Assembly (NCBI RefSeq): GCF_001440345.1
Contig: NZ_LJYX01000011.1
Location: 62,001 to 126,000, forward strand
From: Colwellia sp. TT2012
Lineage (GTDB): Bacteria; Pseudomonadota; Gammaproteobacteria; Enterobacterales; Alteromonadaceae
Direction of reading: 5' to 3'
DNA: 64,000 nucleotides
Positions 1 to 8,650 of the stretch are shown one piece after another. Numbering within the stretch: position 1 is the first letter of the stretch; each line of letters begins with the position of its first letter. The notes below the pieces were generated by a model. That model saw only the letters and a program-made list of their open reading frames with translations, was not told where the DNA came from and ran no database searches. The position numbers and the translations under genes are program-made.

Positions 1-599
1 AGAATAAGCTTCGAATGTGGAATAGCATCAATAGCGTTTACTTGCTTAGCGGATTTTTTTCCGGTGATCATAGGCAATACTAAATTTTGTTTTTTTATGC
101 ACCAATAGTAAGTAATGGCAGCAAGGTGCAAAGCAATGGCGGCAATCATAAAGTCAAAGGTGTTGTGATGTAAAAAAAACATTATTTTCTCTAAATCATT
201 ACCAATACTGCTGTAGTATGGCCCGGAGGAAAAAATATCATCATTGATAAATAAGCCGCTAACGGCTTGTAAAGTGATTAATACAATCATCAATACCACC
301 ATCAAGGCACCTAAGGGATTGTGACCAGCGGTATTTTTACTCTCCTTTGCCGGGTGTAAATAGTGAATAAGCGTCTTGGGCGAGGGGATAAACTGAGCAA
401 AGCGTGCATGTTTTGGCCCGATAACGCCCCATAGAATGCGAAATACAAGCAAAGCTAAGGCAACGAAACCCAACTGCATATGTAAGTCGACCATTTCTCC
501 CTCTTGCTCTGAGGTATACCAGCAAGCTAAGATGGTAAAGGCAAAGCTCCAATGAAAAATGCGTAAGGGTAAATCCCAAATAAGATGTTTTTCTGTCAC
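1..599 (-). CDS. Cytochrome b561-family membrane protein (3' end cut by window)
   Basis: The minus strand is open from a GTG at 599 to the window edge, about 199 codons. The start reads VTEKHLIWDLPLRIFHWSF, the usual N-terminus of prokaryotic cytochrome b561 and Ni/Fe-hydrogenase b-type subunits, with the first heme-ligand type histidine in RIFHW. Further His residues occur in hydrophobic stretches (DLHMQLGF, FFLHHNTFDF, IALHLAAITYYW), fitting four transmembrane helices with bis-His b heme. The family passes electrons between quinone and a redox partner in the inner membrane. The partner cannot be named because the downstream gene is off the window. The GTG start follows an AAAGG-like Shine-Dalgarno. 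Confidence 0.85.
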   Translation of the reverse strand, partial: MTEKHLIWDLPLRIFHWSFAFTILACWYTSEQEGEMVDLHMQLGFVALALLVFRILWGVIGPKHARFAQFIPSPKTLIHYLHPAKESKNTAGHNPLGALMVVLMIVLITLQAVSGLFINDDIFSSGPYYSSIGNDLEKIMFFLHHNTFDFMIAAIALHLAAITYYWCIKKQNLVLPMITGKKSAKQVNAIDAIPHSKLI

Positions 600-801
600 G
601 TGATAGCCTTTAATTGCCCGAGTGAATAGTAATTGAGGGCGCTATTTTACCCTAAGTTACTAGGTAATGTTAAGCCGCTAAATGTTACCAATCATCATTT
701 TTTTTTTGTGTTTAGTTTTGATATTTATTTTTTGTCTGTTATTGAGGCATGTTAAAGTGAACTTATTAGCTGCTCAAAATATCAATAACAATAGAAATAT
801 C

Positions 802-2475
802 ATGAAGAAACTTCAAATGATTAGTGCCATTACATCACTGTTAATCGCTACGCCCCTTATGGCGCAGACAACCATAATAAAAAATATCAATGGCTACACT
901 CTCAGTGGTGAGACCTTAATAAAATTTTCTGCTATATCGTTCACTAATGACACCATCAATAAAACATATCAACCAGGTGAAACTGTTGATATAGCCAGTG
1001 ATGTGGTGGTTATTGATGGTCATGGTAAAACGATGCTGCCTGGCTTAATTGACGCACATGGCCACGTTCTTGGTTATGGGCACAGTTTACTGCGGGTTGA
1101 CTTGGTTAATAGCGCATCAGAAGCCGATGCCGTTAACCGGACAATAGTTTATGCCAAAGATAATCCTTCCCAGCACTGGGTGCTTGGTCGAGGCTGGAAT
1201 CAGGTGCAATGGCTTAATAATAGTTACCCCAGTGCTAAAAGTTTAGATAAGGCTTTTCCAGACAAACCTGTGTGGCTTAGACGAGTTGATGGTCATGCTG
1301 GTTGGGCAAACTCTAAAGCTATGGCCTTAGCGGGGATAACCTCAGCGAGTAAAGGCCCTGCTGGCGGGGAGATAATAAGAGATGAAAATGGCCAGCCTAC
1401 CGGTGTTTTCATTGATAATGCTATGGAGTTAATCATCGCTAGCATTGCCCAACCATCACGTAGTGAAGATAAGCTAGCTTTAACAAAAGCAATGCATTCA
1501 TTGGCAAGTTTGGGATTAACCAGTGTCCATGACGCCGGAATAGATCAAAATAATATTAACTTATATAAAGAGCTAGCCAGTGAAAATAATATGACCATTC
1601 GTATTAATGGCATGTTGTATTTACCCAGCGAAAACTGGCAGCAACAATTAGCACAGGGCCCTTTTAAAACTCACGATGACATGTTTATTTTTAACAGTGT
1701 GAAAATTCAAGCAGATGGTGCTTTAGGCAGTAGGGGAGCCTCATTAATTAACGATTATAGCGATCACGCTGGTCATAAGGGCTTGTTATTACATGATAAG
1801 GAAACCTTACAACACTATATTGATTTTGCTATGAATGCTGGTTTTCAAGTTAACACCCATGCTATTGGTGATAATGCCAATAAATTGATATTGGATCTGT
1901 ATCAGCAAGCCATTGCTAAAAGTAACACTAAGTCATTACGGCATAGAATAGAGCACGCACAAGTACTGCGCTTAGTTGATATCCCTCGCTTTGCCTCACT
2001 TAATGTTATTGCCTCAATGCAAGCGACACATGCCACTAGTGATAAAAACATGGCAGTTACTCGTCTTGGTGAACAACGGATTTTAGGTGCCTATGCATGG
2101 CGAAAGTTGCTTGATAGTAATGCTGTTATTGCTGCTGGTTCAGATTTTCCGGTAGAGTCGCCCAATCCGTTTTATGGTTTACATGCAGCCATTACTAGGC
2201 AAGATCACAACAACTCACCCCAAGGCGGTTGGTATGGTGATCAAAAGATGACACCAGTTGAAGCGTTGAGAAGTTTTACTCTAGATGCCGCTTATGCAGC
2301 CCATCAAGAAAAGCTAATAGGCAGCTTAGAGGCAGGTAAAAAAGCCGATTTCATTCTGCTTAGCGATGATATATTTACTATGCCAGCAAGCCAAATATGG
2401 CAAAGTCAGGTGTTACAAACATGGGTAGCAGGTAAAAAGGTTTTTTCTTTAGCCGAGCCATCCGTAGCTAAATAG
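802..2475 (+). CDS. Exported amidohydrolase, YtcJ-like (Amidohydro_3)
   Basis: The ATG at 802 is chosen because it begins a clean signal peptide (MKKLQMISAITSLLIATPLMA-Q). The frame is open further upstream to 682, but that part is low-complexity and hydrophobic. The mature protein has the metal-dependent hydrolase landmarks in order: DAHGHVLGYG (HxH metal site), a QADGALGSRGAS segment, NTHAIGDNA, an EHAQVL histidine, and GSDFPVE near the C-terminus. This is the Amidohydro_3 family, which deacylates or hydrolyses amides. The substrate is unknown. Periplasmic location is inferred from the signal peptide. It stands alone and ends in a bidirectional terminator shared with asnB. Confidence 0.85.
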   Translation: MKKLQMISAITSLLIATPLMAQTTIIKNINGYTLSGETLIKFSAISFTNDTINKTYQPGETVDIASDVVVIDGHGKTMLPGLIDAHGHVLGYGHSLLRVDLVNSASEADAVNRTIVYAKDNPSQHWVLGRGWNQVQWLNNSYPSAKSLDKAFPDKPVWLRRVDGHAGWANSKAMALAGITSASKGPAGGEIIRDENGQPTGVFIDNAMELIIASIAQPSRSEDKLALTKAMHSLASLGLTSVHDAGIDQNNINLYKELASENNMTIRINGMLYLPSENWQQQLAQGPFKTHDDMFIFNSVKIQADGALGSRGASLINDYSDHAGHKGLLLHDKETLQHYIDFAMNAGFQVNTHAIGDNANKLILDLYQQAIAKSNTKSLRHRIEHAQVLRLVDIPRFASLNVIASMQATHATSDKNMAVTRLGEQRILGAYAWRKLLDSNAVIAAGSDFPVESPNPFYGLHAAITRQDHNNSPQGGWYGDQKMTPVEALRSFTLDAAYAAHQEKLIGSLEAGKKADFILLSDDIFTMPASQIWQSQVLQTWVAGKKVFSLAEPSVAK

Positions 2476-2506
2476 CATCTGCTGAATAGGCTCGATAAAA
2501 AATACA

Positions 2507-2536
2507 AAAGCCGATATTAGCCAATATCGGCTTTTT
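2507..2536. terminator. Bidirectional intrinsic terminator
   Basis: AAAGCCGATATT and AATATCGGCTTT form a perfect 12-bp stem with a 4-nt loop. A-tracts on the left and T-tracts on the right suit termination in both directions, between the convergent amidohydrolase and asnB genes. Confidence 0.85.
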
Positions 2537-2575
2537 ATGATCTTGCTAGTTAAACAAGCGCGTTACCAGCGGTTA

Positions 2576-4240
2576 TTAATAACTTTCGTTATGTACACTT
2601 AATACCGCACGACCGGATGGATCAGCATTATTTCGAAAGCTTTCATCCCAAGCTAGCGCTTCTTCGGTACTACAAGCAACAGATTTACCACCCATTACAC
2701 ATTCAGCAGCCGTAACTAACGGGAACTTTTCTTCAAAAATTGTACGGTAGTAATAACCTTCTTTGTTATCAGGGGTATTTATCGGGAATCTAATGTGAGC
2801 ATTTTCAAGCTGTTGTTCGGTAACCAGTGTTTCAACATGGGCTTTTAAACCGTCAATCCACGAATAACCAACACCATCAGAAAATTGCTCTTTTTGACGC
2901 CATAAAATTTCTTTCGGTAAATAACCTTCAAAAGACTCACGTAAAATAGATTTTTCCATTTTACCGTTACCACATAGCTTATCTTCAGGGTTGATGCGCA
3001 TAGCAACATCCATAAAGTGTTTATCTAAGAAGGGTACACGTGCCTCAATACCCCAAGCCGACATAGACTTGTTAGCACGTAGACAATCAAACTTATGTAA
3101 GCGGTCAAGTTTACGAATTAACTCTTCATGAAAGGCTTGTGCATTTGGTGCTTTATGGAAATATAAGTAACCACCAAATAGTTCATCCGCGCCTTCACCC
3201 GAAAGTACCATTTTAATACCCATGGCTTTAATCTTACGTGCCATTAGGTACATCGGAGTAGAAGCACGAATTGTGGTGACATCGTAAGTTTCTAAGTGAT
3301 AAATAACTTCTTTAAGGGCATCAATACCTTCTTGCTCGGTAAAAATAATGCTGTGATGGGTAGTACCAATATCGTCAGCAACGGTTTGCGCGGCAATCAA
3401 ATCAGGAGAGCCCGCTAAACCACAAGCAAAGGAGTGAACTTTTGGCCACCATGCCTCGCTTAAATCATTATCTTCGATTCTGCGGGCGGCAAATTTTTTG
3501 GTAATGGCTGCGATTAAGGACGAGTCTAAACCACCAGATAATAATACTCCGTAGGGTACATCTGTCATTAAGTGACTTTTTACTGACTCTTCCAAGGCTT
3601 CACGAATTTTAGTGGTGCTGGTGGTATTGTCTTTAATGGCACCATATTCTTGCCAGTTACGTTTATAATATTGTTGTAATTTACCCACACGGCTATCTAA
3701 GATATGGCCAGGAGGAAATTCAGAGACTGTTTTACAAATAGGCATTAACGCTTTCATTTCTGAAGCGACATAAAAGTTACCTTCGCTATCATAACCGGTA
3801 TAAAGTGGAATAATACCAATATGATCACGGGCTATTAGGTAAGAATTGTCTTTTTCGTTATATAAAATAAAGGCGAACATACCTTGTAGTTTATCAATAA
3901 AATCAACACCAAACTCTTCATAAAGTGGCAATATGACTTCACAATCAGACGCCGTTTGAAAGGTGTAATCTACATTTAAGTCATTGGCTAAGGCTTTATG
4001 GTTATATATTTCACCATTTACCGCCAAAACATTGCTTTTATCCTTGTTATATAACGGTTGAGCGCCATGCTCAGTATCAACAATAGATAAACGCTCATGT
4101 ACTAAGATAGCATGGTCGTTGCTGTAAATGCCTGACCAATCAGGACCACGGTGACGTAAAAGACGAGAATATTCTAACGCTTGAGGACGAAGTGCTGCTG
4201 CACCTGTTTTTATATCTAATATACCAAAGATCGAACACAT
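2576..4240 (-). CDS. asnB: Asparagine synthetase B (glutamine-hydrolysing)
   Basis: The 554-aa protein matches the length of enterobacterial AsnB. It starts MCSIFGI, so Cys2 is the glutaminase nucleophile once Met is removed. The Ntn amidotransferase domain (1 to about 190) contains RHRGPD and NGEIYNH. The synthetase domain contains the PP-loop LLSGGLDSSL at about residue 235 and GEGADELFGGY. It converts aspartate, glutamine and ATP to asparagine in the cytoplasm. An AAAGGAG Shine-Dalgarno precedes the ATG. Monocistronic. Confidence 0.97.
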   Translation of the reverse strand: MCSIFGILDIKTGAAALRPQALEYSRLLRHRGPDWSGIYSNDHAILVHERLSIVDTEHGAQPLYNKDKSNVLAVNGEIYNHKALANDLNVDYTFQTASDCEVILPLYEEFGVDFIDKLQGMFAFILYNEKDNSYLIARDHIGIIPLYTGYDSEGNFYVASEMKALMPICKTVSEFPPGHILDSRVGKLQQYYKRNWQEYGAIKDNTTSTTKIREALEESVKSHLMTDVPYGVLLSGGLDSSLIAAITKKFAARRIEDNDLSEAWWPKVHSFACGLAGSPDLIAAQTVADDIGTTHHSIIFTEQEGIDALKEVIYHLETYDVTTIRASTPMYLMARKIKAMGIKMVLSGEGADELFGGYLYFHKAPNAQAFHEELIRKLDRLHKFDCLRANKSMSAWGIEARVPFLDKHFMDVAMRINPEDKLCGNGKMEKSILRESFEGYLPKEILWRQKEQFSDGVGYSWIDGLKAHVETLVTEQQLENAHIRFPINTPDNKEGYYYRTIFEEKFPLVTAAECVMGGKSVACSTEEALAWDESFRNNADPSGRAVLSVHNESY

Positions 4241-4639
4241 TGAAGCGCTACTCCTTTATTAATATTGTTATGTAAACTGATTATATTGACTCTTTAGGTC
4301 ACATAATTAATTTAAGCCGAATTGTAGGGCAGGTTTTTTTGTAAGAGGGTAACCTGACCATACCTCTGCTAATTATCTATCTCTCAATGAATCATTAAAA
4401 GTGAGAATAAACAAGCACATTCACTTTGACAGCTTTCATCGAAAGATCAATATCAAATAATAAAGTTTTTACACTAAAGGTAATAAGCATAGCAATGTTA
4501 GTGACGGTATTCTCATTTAGGGTCAGATTCTCATATATCCTGTATATAATGATTTAGGATGATTTTTAAGATTACCTGTAAATGTAATGGTCAACTACTT
4601 GTCTATTCTTCTTAATAATATACTTTCATAGTCTGCCTT
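4241..4639. other. Intergenic region without a supported gene
   Basis: AT-rich spacer between divergent asnB and the RHS remnant. It should hold the asnB promoter. No convincing ORF, tRNA or terminator was seen. Confidence 0.5.
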
Positions 4640-5182
4640 TATATGCAGGCACGATACTATGATCCCGTTATAGGGCGTTTTTATTCGAATGATCCGGTTG
4701 GGATTACCAATATTCACACATTTAATCGCTATGCTTATGCAAATAACAACCCATATAAGTATGTTGATCCCACAGGAGAAGCCGCTGAGATCACTTATAA
4801 AAAAAATGGCAGTATTCAAATTAACATTCCGATTTCTTATTCAGGTTCAGGATATACCTATGACAATATATCGTCGATCAAAAAATCTATCGCCAATGTT
4901 TGGTCAGGTACTTATCTCGTAAATGGAAAAGATACATATGTCAATGTTCAAATTACAAAAGGTAACGATTTAGGAGTAGACAACAATGTTGAACTGATAA
5001 ACGGACCTACTAGTGATATTGAAACGCAAGGTAAGTCTTTTGTTCAAACTTATACTGATGGTACAACTTCAGGCGAATGGCGAACAGATAAAAACAATTT
5101 AACCAATGGTAGTATTGGCCATGAAGCTGGACATTTAATGGGTGCAGTTGATCAATATGATAAGATGAAGTGGCATAGTTAA
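4640..5182 (+). pseudogene. RHS-protein C-terminal remnant with zincin-like toxin tip
   Basis: The readable part (ATG 4643, 179 codons) begins inside the RHS repeat-associated core: MQARYYDPVIGRFYSNDP, then NRYAYANNNPYKYVDPTGEA. This is the conserved junction after which RHS/polymorphic toxins carry a variable C-terminal domain. The remaining ~130 residues end in IGHEAGHLMGAVDQYD, an HExxH motif typical of zinc metallopeptidases. The thousand-residue RHS body is missing and the C-terminus stops a few residues after the motif, so this is a fragment. No signal, RBS or immunity gene is visible. A second RHS scrap lies at 6575. Confidence 0.75.
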
Positions 5183-5202
5183 TTTTATTAGACATTGATG
5201 AT

Positions 5203-5646
5203 TTGAATTTCGCCGATCAGTTACTCAGGATAAATCGGGGAAAAGGAAATAAAGAGCGTATTGTTCCTATTAGTACAAGAGCCTGTGAATGGCTTGCTTT
5301 GTATATCAGTAAAATCAGGACGAAGGTGTCACATATTGGCTCAGGAGGTACTTTATTTTTAGCTAACAATGGTAAGCGATATAATGCTAATAAACTCTCA
5401 GAAATGGCAGGACGTTATGTCAAACTTTCAGGGTTTAAACGTGCGGGAGCTTGTCATTTATTTCGCCATGCTACGGCTACTACGATGCTTGATAATGGTG
5501 CAGACATTAGACATGTGCAAGAGATGCTAGGTCATGCTGATATTTCAACGACACAGATTTATACACATGTATCGAGATCTAAATTAACTGAAGTTTATAA
5601 TAAAAGTCACCCCTCTGCATTGAGCGGTAGTAACATATTTCATTAA
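5203..5646 (+). pseudogene. Tyrosine recombinase, 5'-truncated C-terminal catalytic fragment
   Basis: The 147-aa fragment covers the end of a XerC/D-type catalytic domain. GKGNKERIVPIS carries the beta-hairpin Lys. HLFRHATATTML supplies H85 and R88, LGHADIST supplies H111, and TQIYTHV supplies the nucleophile Tyr120. The N-terminal core-binding domain and the first catalytic Arg are absent. The same frame stays open upstream only to a stop just inside the RHS remnant. It is probably inactive and marks an old mobile-element junction. Confidence 0.8.
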
Positions 5647-5656
5647 CTAATCTTGC

Positions 5657-5682
5657 AATGGTAATGCAGTTGCATTACCATT
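5657..5682. promoter_or_regulatory. Perfect 26-bp palindrome, probable TA operator
   Basis: AATGGTAATGCA and TGCATTACCATT are perfect 12-bp arms with a 2-bp spacer. The site lies 32 bp before the antitoxin ATG and lacks a following T-run, so it fits an autoregulatory antitoxin operator better than a terminator. This is inference from position and symmetry. Confidence 0.55.
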
Positions 5683-5713
5683 ACTTTGTAAACCTAATAA
5701 CTTGGAGGTTACT

Positions 5714-6043
5714 ATGATACATGCAACTTTAGAAACAGAATCCACATTAACCGATCGATTCCAAACAACCGTACCAAGTGTTGTTCGTCAAGCACTACAT
5801 TTGAAGAAAAAAGATAAAATAAAATTTATCATTCAGCCAAATGGTAGCGTCATACTTTCTCGTGTTGAACCCAAAGAAAGTGATCCTGTTGTTGAATCGT
5901 TTTTAGCTTTTGTTGCTAATGATATGCAAAGACATCCTAAAAAGCTTCAGTCACTTACCGCAAGTATGCGTGATCGTATTGAAGTATTAACCTCTGGTAT
6001 TGAATTAGATTTAGATGCCCCATTATCCGATGAGGATGAATGA
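5714..6043 (+). CDS. prlF: PrlF/SohA-type antitoxin
   Basis: The ATG at 5714 is chosen because GGAGG sits at 5704-5708. The 109-residue product has an N-terminal AbrB/SpoVT-like swapped-hairpin fold (TLTDRFQTTVPSVVRQALHL, then IIQPNGSVILSRV) and an acidic C-terminal tail ending in DEDE. That is the layout of PrlF, which binds DNA through the AbrB-like part and neutralises YhaV. Its stop overlaps the toxin start by 4 nt (ATGA), indicating translational coupling. Confidence 0.88.
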   Translation: MIHATLETESTLTDRFQTTVPSVVRQALHLKKKDKIKFIIQPNGSVILSRVEPKESDPVVESFLAFVANDMQRHPKKLQSLTASMRDRIEVLTSGIELDLDAPLSDEDE

Positions 6044-6522
6044 TTTTGTCTGATAATGTCGCTATTGTCGTCAATGGGTGGACGTTATATACGCACCCAT
6101 TATTTGTTGAGCAATATGAGATTTTAGAGAAAAAGGTCGTAGCGCTTAAGGCAAAAGATCCAAGAGGTTATATTAAAAAGAACGCTACAAAAAGGCTAGC
6201 AGCTATTCATAAGCTAGCTTTTGAAGTGATTCCACAAGATCCAACAAAATCGGATTATCGCCAAGGTAAAACATTAGGCGAAAACAATAAACACTGGTTC
6301 AGAGCTAAGTTCTTTCAACAGTACCGATTGTTTTTTCGATACGATATCCAATCAAAAGTAATTGTCTACGCTTGGGTAAATGATGATAGCAGCAAACGAG
6401 CTTATGAAAGTAAAACAGATGCTTATAAAGTATTTGCGAAAATGCTGAAATCAGGCAACCCACCAGATAGCTGGGAAGATCTATTAAAAGCCGTCAAAAA
6501 AGAAAAATCCTCCAATAAATGA
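6040..6522 (+). CDS. yhaV: YhaV-type ribonuclease toxin
   Basis: 160 aa, near the 154-residue length of E. coli YhaV. It begins with the family signature VNGWTLYTHPLFVEQYE. The RelE-like core follows with KRLAAIHKLAF, IPQDPTKSDYRQG, HWFRAKFFQQYRLFFRY and VIVYAWVNDDSSKRAY. Known family members are ribosome-associated mRNA interferases. No truncation is seen, so the pair looks functional. It is wedged between RHS scraps in an accessory region. Confidence 0.92.
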   Translation: MILSDNVAIVVNGWTLYTHPLFVEQYEILEKKVVALKAKDPRGYIKKNATKRLAAIHKLAFEVIPQDPTKSDYRQGKTLGENNKHWFRAKFFQQYRLFFRYDIQSKVIVYAWVNDDSSKRAYESKTDAYKVFAKMLKSGNPPDSWEDLLKAVKKEKSSNK

Positions 6523-7003
6523 TTTTAGGGAGTTATTACCACTAAGGAATAGTGGATCATAAAACCAATTACTGTATATGCAGGTACGATAGTATGATCC
6601 AGTACCCGTACATTTCTTCTTTTTAAAAACCTTAAAAACCAGATATAAATAGCACCATCTAACGTCTTCTTGGTGAGCTTACTTGACGTTAGCGCTTGTT
6701 TCTCTAACGGCAGCTCTTCCGACGAAGCAGATGAGATATTAGTGGAATATACCGACAACCTATCAATAATTAGAAGACTGTGTTGCTGGAAATGAAATCC
6801 AATCGGTTGTTAATTTTTCACAAAAATTCAACTATTTTTGAATGGTAAGTTAAATTAAAATCAACATTAATACTCATTATTTAACTAAAAAACATGCTAA
6901 ATTTTTCTATTCGTTTTCTATACGGTAAGAAAATAGAAAACCAATAAGACTTCTTTTCAGTCAATTTCATAATATCTCCTTATCAATTTAATAAGGAGCT
7001 ATT
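6523..7003. other. Intergenic debris with a second RHS scrap
   Basis: At 6575-6600 the sequence TATATGCAGGTACGATAGTA nearly repeats 4640-4659 and would encode the RHS signature YMQVR-stop-YDPV, with an in-frame stop. At 6659-6693 CTAACGTC and GACGTTAG form a short inverted repeat related to the cassette-leader element further downstream. The rest is AT-rich leader for the FGE-like gene. No supported gene on either strand. Confidence 0.55.
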
Positions 7004-8581
7004 ATGAAAAAAATCATCACCACTTTAGTTATAGGGTTCACTACAAATCTATGGGCAAATTCGCTGCCAATAGAACCCGTGTTAGTGCCAATAGTAGAAG
7101 CAACAAAAAACATAAATATTCAAATGGGTAAGTACGAAGTTACTGTTGAAGAGTTTACTCGTTTTGTTAACGCCACAGATTATAAAATGTCAGGTAAATG
7201 TTATTTATATAACGCTAAACATGTACCTGCTGACGGTACCGGTACAGCGAATGATAAAGACTTAACAGCAAATCCTTTTCGGCCTATTGTCTGTATTGGT
7301 CCGTATGGTGCCATGGATTATGCAAGTTGGTTAGCAAAAACCACAGGAAAACCCTATAGATTACCCGAAAAAAATGAATGGCTGTATGCCTCATCCGAAG
7401 GTAAATCAAGTCGCTTTGCTTTTGGCGACGATTTTAACTACAGCGAAATGTGCGACTATGAAAATATTGAAGATGCAGCGAATAGTGCGGGATTAAAACA
7501 ACATCATAATTACAGAAATAGAATCAGTGCTAACTGTAATGATGGCGCTATCTATCACACTGTTGTGGGTATGTATCGTCCAAATAATTTTGGTTTACAT
7601 GACATGATGGGTAACGTGAGGGAGTTTCTGCAAACTTGTCATGTATTTAATAAGGCGGAGCCTAAACAATGTCAGGAGTATGTATTAGCAGGGAGTGGTT
7701 GGCATTGGATGCCAAGACCTACCGATGTATTCGACAGTATGGGTGGTAACTTTGTTGGCAGCATTGAAGGCTTTCGTGTAGTACTTGATAGTTCGACAAA
7801 ACATTCTCAATCGGTACAAACTCAAACCTTTGTTAATAACCTAGTGGTAGCCCAACAGCACGAAAAACACAAGCATGATAGGTTAAAATCTTTACCGACC
7901 AGACCACCCGGATTATATGCAAAACTGGGAAATAAAAATCAAGTGAGCCTCAGTTGGTTACCTAGCACTGGTGAAAGCGTGAGTTATTCTTTGTATCGTA
8001 GCTATCTAGATCCTAGTGCAAAAATAAGCCGAAAAATGACGAAAATAGCCGAAGGCATTAAGATGCTCTACTATGTTGATAATTTACCGAGCGGTAGTGC
8101 GGCAAGTTATCAAGTATTTGCAGACAATGAGATAGGACAAAGTCAGGCAAGTAATGAAGTGAGTATTGGAAAATATCCAGTGTTTCATGTTGATGAACGA
8201 ATTCAAGCGGAGTTTTATAACCAATATCGCAATACTAAAATATTTGAGAAAGAGCAACAACAAAGTGTTCTTTTTGATGGTAATGCCGGCGATAACATGC
8301 AAAATCAACGGCCATTTGTTCCATCATGGTTAAAGTATAAATTTAACAGTGAAAAGGCAGGCCAAGCGATGCTAAAAATGAACATTCGAGGGCAAAAAGG
8401 GGCTATTATTGAGTTTTGGCAAGGTAATCATTTAGTGGCTAAAACAGCGATTGAGGGCGGTGAAAATTATGCTGAGCAAAGCATTCCTGCTCAATTGATG
8501 GCAGGAGATGACCCGATACAAATTCGTGCCGCCAACAAACTATATTTTATACTTGATTGGTTTGAACTGCGTTACCAATAA
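7004..8581 (+). CDS. Secreted FGE/SUMF1-like protein with fibronectin-type domain
   Basis: 525 aa with a signal peptide (cleavage near LWANS, residue 19). Residues ~35-270 resemble the formylglycine-generating-enzyme fold: MGKYEVTVEEFTRFVNAT, a DYASWLAKTTGKPYRLPEKNEW block, NNFGLHDMMGNVREFL, and the terminal EGFRVV. The typical GNVWEW is changed to GNVREF, and the paired catalytic cysteines before the final GFR are not evident, so it is probably a binding or structural member, not an oxidase. Residues ~300-390 look like a fibronectin III domain (SLSWLPS...YSLYRSYLDP). The C-terminal 120 residues resemble a beta-sandwich. It converges on a CadC-like regulator. Confidence 0.72.
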   Translation: MKKIITTLVIGFTTNLWANSLPIEPVLVPIVEATKNINIQMGKYEVTVEEFTRFVNATDYKMSGKCYLYNAKHVPADGTGTANDKDLTANPFRPIVCIGPYGAMDYASWLAKTTGKPYRLPEKNEWLYASSEGKSSRFAFGDDFNYSEMCDYENIEDAANSAGLKQHHNYRNRISANCNDGAIYHTVVGMYRPNNFGLHDMMGNVREFLQTCHVFNKAEPKQCQEYVLAGSGWHWMPRPTDVFDSMGGNFVGSIEGFRVVLDSSTKHSQSVQTQTFVNNLVVAQQHEKHKHDRLKSLPTRPPGLYAKLGNKNQVSLSWLPSTGESVSYSLYRSYLDPSAKISRKMTKIAEGIKMLYYVDNLPSGSAASYQVFADNEIGQSQASNEVSIGKYPVFHVDERIQAEFYNQYRNTKIFEKEQQQSVLFDGNAGDNMQNQRPFVPSWLKYKFNSEKAGQAMLKMNIRGQKGAIIEFWQGNHLVAKTAIEGGENYAEQSIPAQLMAGDDPIQIRAANKLYFILDWFELRYQ

Positions 8582-8592
8582 GCTAAAGGTAT

Positions 8593-8629
8593 AACGGCGC
8601 TAGGCTAAGACTTCAATTACCTAGCGTTT
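8593..8629. terminator. Weak hairpin between convergent genes
   Basis: CGCTAGG and CCTAGCG arms (flanked by AAC and GTT) separated by 15 nt, with only a short T-run. It lies between the converging stops at 8581 and 8651. Confidence 0.4.
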
Positions 8630-8650
8630 GTTAAGTAATGACTAACACTG

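Noticed and set aside
6525-6758. Minus-strand ORF of 77 codons in the RHS debris
   Set aside because: It is antisense to an RHS scrap and a palindrome, and shows no family features or RBS.
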